The translations under genes and the position numbers were made by a program. DNA of 62,106 nucleotides from Betaproteobacteria bacterium (lineage in GTDB: Bacteria; Pseudomonadota; Gammaproteobacteria; Burkholderiales; Casimicrobiaceae), in contig JAPUER010000044.1 of NCBI GenBank assembly GCA_027492485.1, forward strand, positions 3,861-65,966, written 5' to 3'. The number at the start of each line of letters is the position of its first letter. Within the stretch, counting starts at the first letter, position 1. The notes under the pieces are model-generated. The model did no database searches. It was not told the DNA's origin and saw only the letters and a list, made by a program, of their open reading frames with translations. Below are positions 7,731 to 15,595 of this stretch, one piece after another.

Positions 7731-7826
7731 CGAGAGCCTCTGCGCGACGTTACACAATGGCTACGCCGAACATGCTGTGCGGGTCTTGCCACCGCCACAT
7801 GGATGCAGGTGCGTGTAGTGCCAGCC

Positions 7827-8816
7827 TCAATCGGCTTTGATGCCACGCTCGCGGACGATCTTGGCGTTGGTCGCCGATTCGGCGCGGATGAAGCGGGTGA
7901 ATTCGGCCGGGCTCATCACGGCCGGCACGTTGTCGAGCTGGGTCAGGCGTTGCGTCATGTCGGGCGTGGCGATGGCCTTGGCGACCTCGGCGTGCAGACG
8001 GTTGATGATGTCGGTGGGCACTTTGGCCGGCGCGAAAATGCCGAAGGTGCTGGTCATGTTGGCCTCCGGGAAGCCCAGCTCGGCGAGCGTTTGCACGTTC
8101 GGGAACGACGCCAGCCGTTGCGGTGCGCCGACGGCGAGAACCTTCAGCGTGCCCTTCTGCATCTGGCCGTTGGCGGCCGGGCTCGGGTTGGTGGTGAACA
8201 GTTCGAACTGGCCGCCCGCGGCATCGGTCACCACCTGGCCGCCGCCCTTGTACGGCACGTGGATCAGCTCCAGCCCGCTCTTTGCCTTGATGCTTTCGAC
8301 CATCAGATGGCCGAGCGTGGCGATGCCGCTGGTCGCGACGCGGATCGCGCCGGGCTTCGCCTTCGACTGCGCGAGCACGTCGGCAAAGGTCTTGCCGGTG
8401 AACGCGGGCGTCGCCAGCACGTAGACCGGCGAATACATCACGCTGGCGACCGGCGCCACGTCGTTGACCGGATCGAATGGCAGCTTGCCGAGATGCGGCA
8501 GCAACGTGATCGGGCTCACGGCGGAGATCGCCAGCGTGTAGCCGTCGGGCGCGGACTTTGCCATCGCGTCGATGCCGATGGCGCCGCCGGCACCGCCCTT
8601 GTTCTCGACGATGAATTGCTGGCCCATCTGGCTGCCGAGCTTTTCGGCCAACGCCCGCGCCACGGCGTCGGTGGTGCCGCCCGCCGGGTAGACGACGATC
8701 AGGCGGATGGGCTTTTCCGGGTAGGCGGCGTGGGCGGCCGGAGCAAAAGCGACGACAGCAGCCGCGATGAGCACGGCGAAGTCGCGAAATCGGGCGAGGG
8801 GCAGGAAGTTCTTCAT
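7827..8816 (-). CDS. Bug-family periplasmic solute-binding receptor (TctC-like)
   Basis: 329 residues. Signal peptide (FRDFAVLIAAAVVAFAPAAHA) then YPEKPIRLIVVYPAGGTTDAVARAL, ENKGGAGGAIGIDAMAKSAPDGYTL, IHVPYKGGGQVVTDAAGGQFELF and a C-terminal AEFTRFIRAESATNAKIV. Periplasmic ligand binding is expected; no transporter membrane genes are nearby. It is clearly a different paralogue from the receptor at 3497-4462, so the two probably bind different ligands. Related short repeats lie on both sides (7634-7730 and 8853-8902). Confidence 0.93.
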   Translation of the reverse strand: MKNFLPLARFRDFAVLIAAAVVAFAPAAHAAYPEKPIRLIVVYPAGGTTDAVARALAEKLGSQMGQQFIVENKGGAGGAIGIDAMAKSAPDGYTLAISAVSPITLLPHLGKLPFDPVNDVAPVASVMYSPVYVLATPAFTGKTFADVLAQSKAKPGAIRVATSGIATLGHLMVESIKAKSGLELIHVPYKGGGQVVTDAAGGQFELFTTNPSPAANGQMQKGTLKVLAVGAPQRLASFPNVQTLAELGFPEANMTSTFGIFAPAKVPTDIINRLHAEVAKAIATPDMTQRLTQLDNVPAVMSPAEFTRFIRAESATNAKIVRERGIKAD

Positions 8817-8852
8817 GGATACGGTGTTAGTCAGGATGGTGCCAGGATTTTT

Positions 8853-8902
8853 CGACGCAGATTACGCAGATTGCGCGGATTACACAGATTACCGCTGATT
8901 TC
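8853..8902. repeat. ACGCAGATT-type short repeats
   Basis: GACGCAGATTACGCAGATTG, then GCGGATTACACAGATTACCGCTGATT: a run of the same short words as at 7634-7730. It lies in the presumed promoter region of the Bug gene. Confidence 0.65.
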
Positions 8903-8956
8903 CGCGGCTTGGCATTGTCTTATGTGTGCAGATATGGATTCCTTGAGCGCAGGACG

Positions 8957-9021
8957 GTGGGAGCGGCCTTGGCCGCGATTCCCTGGCGGCATAAGCCATT
9001 CGCGGCCAAGGCCGCTCCCAC
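8957..9021. repeat. BIME-like pair of GTGGGAGCGGCC repeats
   Basis: Two 22-bp copies in perfect inverted orientation, 8957-8978 and 9000-9021, starting GTGGGAGCGGCC and carrying an internal GCGGCC-TT-GGCCGC hairpin, separated by 21 nt. The pair is the usual arrangement of REP elements as a BIME. It sits just past the YaeQ stop codon and could also stop transcription. Confidence 0.75.
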
Positions 9022-9041
9022 AACGGGCCCTGGCGCCGCTC

Positions 9042-9593
9042 TTAGCCAGCCGGGACCAGCAACGGCGCGAGTTCCACCTGCAAGCGCTCGGCCTCATCCG
9101 ACATCCACACCTCGCCATCCTGCACCATGCATTGCAGGTTGAGCGAGCGATCCGCCATCGCGGCCAGCGCCTTGCTGCTCGGGCCGCTGACGCTTTTTAC
9201 GGTGAGTTTCTCCTGCTTCGCGAGCAGCGCTTCGTTCTGCTGCCACCACATGTCGACCGTGCGGCCGCCGCCGTAGGCGTAGAGCGCGACGGCGTCGGCG
9301 CGGCCGCAGGCACGGCGGAGCGCGCGCTCGTCGGGCAGGCCGACCTCGATCCACTGCGTGATGCGGCCGGTGAGGTCGCGATCCCACAGCGCCGGTTCGT
9401 CGTCGGTGGAAATGCCCTTGCCGAACTCCAGCCGTTCGCTGGCGTTGAGCGCGAAGGCGAGCACGCGAACCATCATGCGCTCGCTGGTTTCGGACGGGTG
9501 GCGGGCGACGGTCAGCGCGTGGTCGGCGTAGTAGCCGCGGTCCATGTCGGCGACGTTGAGGTTGATCCTGAAGATGGTCGATTTGAGGGCCAT
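9042..9593 (-). CDS. yaeQ: YaeQ-family protein
   Basis: 183 residues, as in E. coli YaeQ. It begins MALKSTIFRINLNVADMDRGYYADHALTVARHPSE-style and contains SERMMVRVLAFALNA, GISTDDEPALWDRDLTGRI and WIEVGLPDE, all family hallmarks. YaeQ has a PD-(D/E)XK nuclease-like fold with an E-x-D..W-x-E arrangement. In enterobacteria it was first reported as a suppressor linked to RfaH loss. Cytosolic; precise role unknown. Confidence 0.93.
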   Translation of the reverse strand: MALKSTIFRINLNVADMDRGYYADHALTVARHPSETSERMMVRVLAFALNASERLEFGKGISTDDEPALWDRDLTGRITQWIEVGLPDERALRRACGRADAVALYAYGGGRTVDMWWQQNEALLAKQEKLTVKSVSGPSSKALAAMADRSLNLQCMVQDGEVWMSDEAERLQVELAPLLVPAG

Positions 9594-9623
9594 GCGGCGT
9601 TCCGTGCGGGATTTTTGAGAAGC

Positions 9624-9739
9624 AGCTTTTTCGTCAACGCCCTATTACACTGGGCGTCAGGGCTGAAAAGCTAATTAGTCGACATTTTGCCTTTTGTGGC
9701 CCTGAGCCCATATCGGCAAACGTTTTCACGCAAAAGCTG
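9624..9739. repeat. 117-nt dispersed palindromic element, copy 2
   Basis: 116 nt from AGCTTTTTCG to CAAAAGCTG, with a hairpin CGCCC-TATTACACT-GGGCG in the left half, central GTCGAC at 9678-9683 and GAGCCCATA in the right half (that stem is degenerate here). Lies between yaeQ and a cupin gene, both on the minus strand. Confidence 0.85.
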
Positions 9740-9765
9740 TATCGCGGAAACGGCACTCGCCACCG

Positions 9766-10152
9766 CTACGGCAGCTTGACGAAGGCGGTCACCAGCGGCT
9801 CGTCGCCGACCTGCCGGCTCCAGTGGCCGTGCACGGCCGGGTCGAAACTGGCGCCCTCGGGCAGCGTGTCGGCGGAAAAGAAATGCTCGCCGGCCCGGAA
9901 AATGCGGCTCGCGCCGTCCTGCAGCCCGATTTCCATGGCGCCGCCGAGCACGAACAGCCATTGCGGCCTCGTCGTGCAGTGCCACTGGCTGCGAAAGCCG
10001 ACCGGGCTTTGCCGCAGTTGCAGGCCGCTGGCCGGCAGCACCGCCGACAGCATCGATTGCGGCGTGCCTTCGCCCAGCGCGATGCGCTCGTCGCGAAAGC
10101 GGGCGCGACCGTCGGTGTCGGTGAACAGGATGACTTGCGTGAAATGGCTCAT
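9766..10152 (-). CDS. Small cupin-like protein
   Basis: 128 residues from the ATG at MSHFTQVILFTD. A compact beta-barrel pattern: GFRSQWHCTTRPQWLFVLGGAMEIGLQDG corresponds to cupin motif 1 and FRAGEHFFSADTLPEG to the following strands. The usual metal-ligand set is incomplete (one His, no clear Glu), so catalysis is doubtful. Cytosolic, function unknown. Confidence 0.7.
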   Translation of the reverse strand: MSHFTQVILFTDTDGRARFRDERIALGEGTPQSMLSAVLPASGLQLRQSPVGFRSQWHCTTRPQWLFVLGGAMEIGLQDGASRIFRAGEHFFSADTLPEGASFDPAVHGHWSRQVGDEPLVTAFVKLP

Positions 10153-10233
10153 GGCAGCGCAGTTGGCGGGCAAAGACGCAAGCGTAACGCGTGGCCCCGC
10201 CGGAAGTGCGCTGCCACGCCAGCGCTTCCGCGC

Positions 10234-10488
10234 TTAACGGCCGCGTTCGGTGCCGTCACCAGCGTGCACGTGGATGGTGACGCCGTCGAGCGTCACCTTC
10301 TGGCCGGCGCGGATTTTCGCTGTCTTGCGTGCTTCCGGCGCATCGTCGACCTGCACCGCACCGGTGGCGACCAGCGCCTTGCCTTGACCGCCGCTATCGG
10401 CGACACCGACGATCTTGAGCAGATTATGCAGTTCGATGTGCTCGTCGCGCAGCGTGAAGTGATGGACCTGAATAGGTTTTCGTTTCAT
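10234..10488 (-). CDS. S4-domain RNA-binding protein (YbcJ-like)
   Basis: 84 residues. ELHNLLKIVGVADSGGQGKALVATGAVQVDDAPEARKTAKIRAGQKVTLDG is a full S4 fold with the typical basic patch (ARKTAKIRAGQ). This is the size and layout of E. coli YbcJ, a small RNA-binding protein probably acting on ribosomes or rRNA. It starts MKRKPIQVHHFTL and stands alone upstream of the cupin-like gene. Confidence 0.88.
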   Translation of the reverse strand: MKRKPIQVHHFTLRDEHIELHNLLKIVGVADSGGQGKALVATGAVQVDDAPEARKTAKIRAGQKVTLDGVTIHVHAGDGTERGR

Positions 10489-10524
10489 GGCCGGCAGTAT
10501 GACACTGCCGCCACCGCGGCGGCG

Positions 10525-10713
10525 CTAGCGCGTCTTGCAGGTGTTGAAGCCGAAGATCGCGTAGGGCGGGCACCAGCCGATCAACCCGGTGGCCAGCGGC
10601 AGCACGCCCAGCCAGCCCCACCAACCGACGGTGCCGGTCGCAGCCAGTGCGATCAGGACCAACCCGACAACGATGCGCAACCCGCGATCGATGCCACCGA
10701 CATTTGCTTTCAT
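10525..10713 (-). CDS. DUF2892 membrane protein (YgaP-like)
   Basis: 62 residues. MKANVGGIDRGLRIVVGLVLIALAATG, then a second hydrophobic helix WLGVLPLATGLIGWCPPYAIFGFNTC. This is the DUF2892 hairpin membrane protein, related to the C-terminal membrane part of the rhodanese YgaP. The two Cys (WCPPY and NTCKTR) are conserved in the family. It often sits near sulfur or redox genes. A GTGA-N6-TCAC site lies about 120 bp upstream and a Crp/Fnr gene follows on the other side of it, so the neighbour probably controls it (inference). Confidence 0.85.
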   Translation of the reverse strand: MKANVGGIDRGLRIVVGLVLIALAATGTVGWWGWLGVLPLATGLIGWCPPYAIFGFNTCKTR

Positions 10714-10829
10714 GATGTTCCTCGTGATGTCTTGACGATTCGGCGCCGGCCAGCGCAGCCAGACCGCGTTGCGCGATCCCTGTGCTCCGGTGCCTGCCGG
10801 TATTTGAGCGCGGCGGCTGCGCGCTGTCG

Positions 10830-10843
10830 GTGACTCAGGTCAC
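10830..10843. promoter_or_regulatory. Putative Crp/Fnr operator upstream of DUF2892 gene
   Basis: GTGACTCAGGTCAC is a perfect GTGA-N6-TCAC site. The regulator at 10870-11511 has a CRP-type recognition helix (REIVTRLL), and CRP-type R-E-x-x-x-R helices read GTGA half-sites. On the minus strand a possible -10 hexamer CAAATA (10806-10801) lies about 33 bp from the site centre, a class II spacing. Confidence 0.5.
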
Positions 10844-10869
10844 ATAGCACGTCGCGGCCGCGTCGACGC

Positions 10870-11511
10870 TCAGGCGGCGCCGGCGAGCGCGCGCAGTTCG
10901 GCGCTGTTGATGATGCGGATGTGCTCGCGCGACAGCGCAATCCAGCCCTCGCGCTCGAAGCGGTGCAGCAGGCGGGTGACGATTTCGCGCACGGTGCCGA
11001 GGTCGTCCGCCAGCGCCTGATGGGTCACCGGCACCGTCTGGCCGTGGCCAAGCAGCGCGGCGGCGAGCCGCTGGTCGAGGCGGCGGAAGGCGACGGCGTC
11101 GACCAGCGCGGTCAGCTCCGCCATGCGTTCGGCGAACAGGCCGAGCACCGCCTCGCGAAACGCCGGCAGCGCCAGCCAGCGGGTGAACAGCGGCGGCGGG
11201 ATCAGCGCCAGACGGGTTGCCCGCGCGGTGATGCCGGTGGCCGATAACGCCCGGTGGCCGAACAGGCTGGCCGACGAGACCAGGCAGATCTCGCCGGGCA
11301 CCACGCGGTACAGCTCCAGCGAACGGCCTTCGCCCGACTGCCGCAGCACCTTGATCTCGCCGTCCAGCACCAGCGGAAAGCCCTGGCAGGGCTGGCCGAT
11401 GTCGAACAACTGGGCGCCGGCCGCCGCCGCCATCGCCGGCAGCGCGGCAAGCTCGGCCCGATCGGCGTCGGCGAGCGACGGATAGTGGTGAATCAGTTCC
11501 TCGATGGGCAT
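10870..11511 (-). CDS. Crp/Fnr-family transcriptional regulator
   Basis: 213 residues from the ATG at MPIEELIHHYP. An N-terminal cyclic-nucleotide-binding-type beta barrel (LFDIGQPCQGFPLVLDGEIKVLRQS, ELYRVVPGEICLVSSASLFG) is followed by a dimerisation helix and a C-terminal winged helix, VTHQALADDLGTVREIVTRLL. No N-terminal FNR cysteine cluster is present, only Cys in GQPCQG and GEICLV, and the cNMP-binding Arg/Ser set is not evident. The signal is therefore unknown; a redox role through the cysteines is possible. The neighbouring GTGA-N6-TCAC site fits its recognition helix. Confidence 0.88.
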   Translation of the reverse strand: MPIEELIHHYPSLADADRAELAALPAMAAAAGAQLFDIGQPCQGFPLVLDGEIKVLRQSGEGRSLELYRVVPGEICLVSSASLFGHRALSATGITARATRLALIPPPLFTRWLALPAFREAVLGLFAERMAELTALVDAVAFRRLDQRLAAALLGHGQTVPVTHQALADDLGTVREIVTRLLHRFEREGWIALSREHIRIINSAELRALAGAA

Positions 11512-11696
11512 GGCATGGGTCGCGGCGGCGACGCGGGCAGGGCGTGACCGCCATTGTCGCCAATCGGCGTCCGCCGACGCGGTTTGGCGCAAAATGGACG
11601 GATGCGACCGACCCGCAAAAAACGCGCTGAACCGCCGCGTCGTCGTCATCGTGCAGATCGACTGCTGCCGCCGGCGCGACGCGACAGGGCGCGGCG

Positions 11697-12767
11697 GTGG
11701 CCGTGACCGCGACCACGATTCCGGCGCCGGCGTCACCGCTGCGGCTGCTTATCCTCGGCGGTAGCGGTTTCATCGGCACCCCGCAGGTGCGCTACGCCGT
11801 CGACCGCGGCCACCGGGTGACGCTGTTCAACCGCGGCCAGCGCAGCAGCGCACGCATCGAAGGCGTCGAATATCTGACCGGCGATCGCGACCAGAACGAC
11901 TACGCCGCCCTGCAGGGCCGCCGCTTCGATGCCTGCATCGACAACGCCACGCTGGTGCCGCGCTGGGTGCGCGAGGCGGCCGCCGTGCTCGCCGGCAACG
12001 TCGGGCATTACACGCTGGTGTCGACGGTGTCGGTGTACGCCAGCGACGCCGAGCCCGACGCCGACGAAACGGCGGCGCGGGCGCCGTATTCGGGCGCTGC
12101 CGATCCGTTGGCGCTATCGCCGGCCGACGTGCGTGCCGACATGACGCTGTACGGTCCGCTGAAGGCGCTCTGCGAAGACGAGGCCGGGCGCTGCTTTCCG
12201 GGTCGCTGCGCCGTGCTGCGGCCGGGGCTGATCGTCGGGCCGGGCGATGAGAGCGATCGCTTCACCTACTGGCCGGTGCGCATTGCCCGCGGCGGCGAGG
12301 TGCTGATTCCGCCGCGCGCAGACCCGGTGCAGTGGATCGACGTGCGCGACGTGGCGGAGTGGAGCGTGCGGGTGGCCGAGCAGCGTCTGAGCGGTGCCTT
12401 CAACCTGAAAGGCCCGGCGCGGGCGACGACGATGGGCGAGATGCTCGACGCCGTTCGCGCCGTCGCCAATCCCGCCGCCGTATTGCGCGAAGCGTCGTGC
12501 GACTTTCTGCAGGCGCACGGGGTGCAGGCGTGGAGCGATTTACCGGTGTGGATCCCGGGCGTCGGCGACACTGCCGGCGCGCACCGCCGCAGCAGCGCGC
12601 GGGCGCTCGCCGCCGGGCTGACGCTGCGTCCGCTGGCGCAGACGGTGGCCGACACGCTGGCCTGGTGGCGGCAATTGCCGCCGTCGCGGCAGAATGCGTT
12701 CCCGGCCGGGAAATTCGGCCTGGCGCCGGCGCGGGAACAGGATTTGCTGCGTCGCCTTGCGGTCTGA
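11697..12767 (+). CDS. NAD(P)-dependent epimerase/dehydratase (extended SDR)
   Basis: 356 residues from a GTG; a second GTG at 11703 is an alternative. The Rossmann glycine motif GGSGFIG is at about residues 21-27, followed by VTLFNRGQRSS, typical of atypical extended SDRs that bind NAD(P). STVSVYASDAEPD and MTLYGPLKALCEDEA supply the Ser and the Y-x-x-x-K catalytic pair (YGPLK). RPGLIVGPGDESDRFTYWPVRIARGGEVL is the SDR C-terminal substrate region. The substrate, perhaps an isoflavone- or sugar-like molecule, cannot be told. Confidence 0.85.
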   Translation: MAVTATTIPAPASPLRLLILGGSGFIGTPQVRYAVDRGHRVTLFNRGQRSSARIEGVEYLTGDRDQNDYAALQGRRFDACIDNATLVPRWVREAAAVLAGNVGHYTLVSTVSVYASDAEPDADETAARAPYSGAADPLALSPADVRADMTLYGPLKALCEDEAGRCFPGRCAVLRPGLIVGPGDESDRFTYWPVRIARGGEVLIPPRADPVQWIDVRDVAEWSVRVAEQRLSGAFNLKGPARATTMGEMLDAVRAVANPAAVLREASCDFLQAHGVQAWSDLPVWIPGVGDTAGAHRRSSARALAAGLTLRPLAQTVADTLAWWRQLPPSRQNAFPAGKFGLAPAREQDLLRRLAV

Positions 12768-12810
12768 TTCGCGCCGGAATCTGCCTGCCGGACGACGGTT
12801 GAGGGTAATT

Positions 12811-12928
12811 GGCTTTTTGCTGAAAGCCGTATGTAAATTGGGCAGAAACCGCAATTTGACGTAAAGTCGACTTTGCTATTTTTCGCGTGATTGCCCATAT
12901 TGAATGGGCGTTGCATCGAAAAGTTGCT
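12811..12928. repeat. 117-nt dispersed palindromic element, copy 3
   Basis: 118 nt from GGCTTTTTGC to GAAAAGTTGCT, central GTCGAC at 12866-12871, right-half hairpin GCCCAT-ATTGA-ATGGGC. It ends 22 nt before the ATG of the hydroxylase gene, so it would lie in that gene's promoter or 5' leader. Confidence 0.85.
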
Positions 12929-12950
12929 ATCTGGCCGAGGACTGTTTCCG

Positions 12951-14078
12951 ATGCTCGAAAAACTCAACGAACTCAGCGAAGGCCACGGCGCGCTGAAGCC
13001 GGGACACGGTCTGGTGACTGGCGTGATTGCGCTGTCGCTGGCGGTGCTGTGCTTTCTGGGCGTGCTCGCCTTTCACTTTCCCGAATACCTCACCACGCCG
13101 CAGTTGCGCAAGAGCTACGACGTCGAACTGATCCGCAAGCTGATGCTCGCCGCGCTGGCGATTGCCGGCGGCCTCAGTCTGGTCAACATCGTGTGCAACC
13201 GGGCGCGCTGGCTGTCGGCCTTCGCTTTCCTGCTGGTGGCGCTCGCCGCGCTGCTCGGCGGCCACAAGGTGGACGTCGACCCGAACTTCCCCGATCACAC
13301 GCCCTACATCGGGCTCGACTGGTTCATTCTCGATCTGCTCGGCTCCTCGTTGATCTTCATCTTCATCGAAAAGCTCTTCGCGCTGCGCAAGGAGCAGCCG
13401 GTGTTCCGCGCCGAATGGCAGACCGATTTCCACCACTTCATCGTCAATCACATGATCGTCGGCTTCGTGCTGCTGGCGACCAATCTGATGGTGCACAAGT
13501 TCTTTGGCTGGGCGGCCAACGACGGCATCCGCGGCTGGGTGCAGGCGCTGCCGTTCTGGGCCGGCCTGCTGCTGATCATTCTGGTGGCGGATTTCGTGCA
13601 GTACTGGACGCATCGGGCGTATCACGAGGTGCCGCTGCTGTGGCGGCTGCATGCGGTGCACCACAGCGTCAAGAGCATGGACTGGCTGGCCGGTTCGCGG
13701 CAGCACGTGCTCGAACTGCTGATCACGCGCACGCTGGTGCTGGCGCCGATCTACGTGCTCGGCTTCTCCAAGGAGGTGATCGATGCCTACATCGTGATCG
13801 TCGGCTTCCAGGCGGTGTTCAATCACGCCAATGTCAGCGTGCGCCTGGGGCCGCTGCGCTACATCATCGTGACACCGAACTTCCATCACTGGCATCACAG
13901 TCAGGACCAGGAAGCGCTCGACCGCAACTACGCGGCGCACTTTGCCTTTCTCGACTACCTGTTCGGCACCGCGGTGAAGAGCGACCGCGCGTGGCCGGAG
14001 CGCTACGGCGTGCTCGGCGACTACGTGCCGAACGGCTTCATCAAGCAGTTCAAGTTTCCGTTCACCTGGAAGGGTTAA
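12951..14078 (+). CDS. Fatty acid hydroxylase / sterol desaturase superfamily membrane protein
   Basis: 375 residues from the ATG with GAGG 10 nt upstream; longer readings start inside the repeat element. Several membrane segments (about 20-42, 60-105, 125-140, 165-185, 200-215) and the three di-iron histidine motifs THRAYH, HAVHHS and HHWHHS in the expected order. Such enzymes use a non-heme di-iron centre to hydroxylate or desaturate lipids in the membrane. The substrate is not clear; bacterial relatives act on fatty acids, hopanoids or carotenoids. Confidence 0.88.
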   Translation: MLEKLNELSEGHGALKPGHGLVTGVIALSLAVLCFLGVLAFHFPEYLTTPQLRKSYDVELIRKLMLAALAIAGGLSLVNIVCNRARWLSAFAFLLVALAALLGGHKVDVDPNFPDHTPYIGLDWFILDLLGSSLIFIFIEKLFALRKEQPVFRAEWQTDFHHFIVNHMIVGFVLLATNLMVHKFFGWAANDGIRGWVQALPFWAGLLLIILVADFVQYWTHRAYHEVPLLWRLHAVHHSVKSMDWLAGSRQHVLELLITRTLVLAPIYVLGFSKEVIDAYIVIVGFQAVFNHANVSVRLGPLRYIIVTPNFHHWHHSQDQEALDRNYAAHFAFLDYLFGTAVKSDRAWPERYGVLGDYVPNGFIKQFKFPFTWKG

Positions 14079-14139
14079 CGGCGGCCGTCGGGCGGGGCCG
14101 CTGCGGAATGATCGCCGGCGTCACCTTTCCTTAACCCCG

Positions 14140-14180
14140 GTCATGGACAGTAGCGAAACCCGTTCGCTACAGTTCATGAC
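14140..14180. repeat. 41-nt near-perfect palindrome
   Basis: GTCATGGACAGTAGCGAA, loop ACCCG, then TTCGCTACAGTTCATGAC: an 18-position stem with one A-A mismatch and one G-T pair. It is placed between the hydroxylase stop and the UbiM-like gene. No T-run follows, so it is not a classical terminator. It may be a repeat or an mRNA-stabilising hairpin. Confidence 0.6.
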
Positions 14181-14265
14181 TCGGCTGCCGGCACGCGCCG
14201 CCAAGCACCGCGCGAAGGTGGAAAATACACGACGCGGATATTCGGATATTGGTTGAGAACTGCAT

Positions 14266-15459
14266 ATGGATTTTGATGTTGTCGTGATCGGGGCCGGGCC
14301 GGCCGGTTTGAGCTTCGCGCGGGCGCTGAGCGTCGCTGACGCCAACGCCGGGCAAACGCCGTTGCGTATCGCGCTGATCGAGTCGCAGCCGGAGGCGACG
14401 CTGGCGTCCCCGACCTTCGACGGTCGCGAGATTGCGCTCACCCACTTCTCGGCGCGCGTGCTGCGCGAGCTGGGCATGTGGGACCGCTTCCCGGCCGACG
14501 CCGTCTCGCCGCTGCGCGACGCCAAGGTGCTCAACGGCCTGTCGCTGCACGGCATGAACATCGATCACCGGGACGGCAACAAGGACGAACTCGGCTATCT
14601 CGTTTCCAATCACCTGATCCGCAAGGCGGCGTATGAAGCGGTGCAGGATTCGCCCAACGTCACGCTGATCTGCGACACCAAAGTGACCGATCTGCGTACC
14701 GATGCCGACGGCGGCTACGTCACGATGGCCGACGGCAGGACGCTGCGCGCGCCGCTGGTGGTGGCCGCCGACAGCCGCTTCTCGGCCGCGCGCCGTGCGA
14801 TGGGCATTCCGGCGCGCATGCATGACTTCGGCAAGGTCATGATGGTCTGCCAGATGGAGCACGACGAGCCGCACGAGCACGTCGCCTGGGAATGGTTCGA
14901 CTACGGGCAGACGCTGGCACTGCTGCCGATGAACGGCAACCGTTCCTCGGTGGTGCTGACGCTGCCGCAACACGAGATGCAGCCGCTCGAGGCGATGCCG
15001 GTCGCGGCCTTCAACGACGCCATCACCGCCCGCTTTGCGCGGCGGCTGGGCGACATGCGGCTGACCAGCACGCGGCACAGTTATCCGCTGGTGGCCGTCT
15101 ACGCCGATCGCTTCGTCGGCAAGCGCTTTGCGCTGATGGGCGACGCCGCCGTCGGCATGCATCCGGTGACGGCGCACGGGTTCAATTTCGGCCTCAAAGG
15201 TGCCGATACCTTGGCGCGCGGCATGCTGAAGGCGCGCGCCAGCGGCAGCGATTTCGCCGCCCCCGCCGTGCTGCAGGCTTACGAGAGCGCGCACCGCCGC
15301 GCCACCTTGCCGCTGTATCTGGCGACGCACGCGGTGGCCAAGCTCTACACCAGCGAATCGCTGCCCAGCCGCGTGCTGCGCGACGCCTTCCTCGGCATCG
15401 GGCAGCGGCTGACGCCATTCAAGCGGCTGGTCGCGGCGACCCTGACCGGCGCGCACTGA
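14266..15459 (+). CDS. ubiM: FAD-dependent ubiquinone hydroxylase, UbiM-like
   Basis: 397 residues. The FAD-binding GxGxxG (VVVIGAGPAGLSFARAL, residues 6-22), the DG motif region (LVVAADSRFSAARRAMGI) and the second FAD motif FALMGDAAVGMHPVTAHGFNFGL place it in the UbiH/UbiF/UbiM group. HDFGKVMMVCQMEHDEPHEHVAWEWFDYGQTLALLPMNG is the pattern I associate with UbiM, the 5-demethoxyubiquinol hydroxylase known from Neisseria. It would hydroxylate the quinone ring in ubiquinone biosynthesis at the inner membrane. Assignment to UbiM rather than UbiH or UbiF is from memory of the family. Confidence 0.75.
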   Translation: MDFDVVVIGAGPAGLSFARALSVADANAGQTPLRIALIESQPEATLASPTFDGREIALTHFSARVLRELGMWDRFPADAVSPLRDAKVLNGLSLHGMNIDHRDGNKDELGYLVSNHLIRKAAYEAVQDSPNVTLICDTKVTDLRTDADGGYVTMADGRTLRAPLVVAADSRFSAARRAMGIPARMHDFGKVMMVCQMEHDEPHEHVAWEWFDYGQTLALLPMNGNRSSVVLTLPQHEMQPLEAMPVAAFNDAITARFARRLGDMRLTSTRHSYPLVAVYADRFVGKRFALMGDAAVGMHPVTAHGFNFGLKGADTLARGMLKARASGSDFAAPAVLQAYESAHRRATLPLYLATHAVAKLYTSESLPSRVLRDAFLGIGQRLTPFKRLVAATLTGAH

Positions 15460-15497
15460 GCCGGCGCGAGCCGCGCTGCGGCGCCCGACGCTCATTG

Positions 15498-15592
15498 CAT
15501 TGCCAGATCAATAGGAGACTAGGCGCGACGACGCAGACAGTGCGTGAGCACGGCAAGGAGGAGCAACGACGTATCGTATTGATCTGGCAATG
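15498..15592. repeat. 95-bp element bounded by perfect 16-bp inverted repeats
   Basis: CATTGCCAGATCAATA (15498-15513) is repeated in inverse as TATTGATCTGGCAATG (15577-15592), with 63 nt between them that include GGAGACTAGG and AAGGAGGAGC. It lies between two convergent genes, 3 nt from the YitT stop. It has the form of a small non-autonomous element or a long-stem RNA. Unrecognised. Confidence 0.7.
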
Positions 15593-15595
15593 GAA

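Noticed and set aside
7683-9674. 663-codon open frame on the plus strand
   Set aside because: It lies opposite a clear Bug receptor and YaeQ, is Arg/His/Ala-rich and has no recognisable domain; it is a high-GC antisense shadow.
12891-12950. Upstream extension of the hydroxylase start
   Set aside because: Those codons lie inside the dispersed element; the ATG at 12951 has its own ribosome-binding site and starts the conserved protein.
15498-15592. Integron attC site
   Set aside because: The ends lack the GTTRRRY / RYYYAAC core sites, and no integrase or gene cassettes are present.
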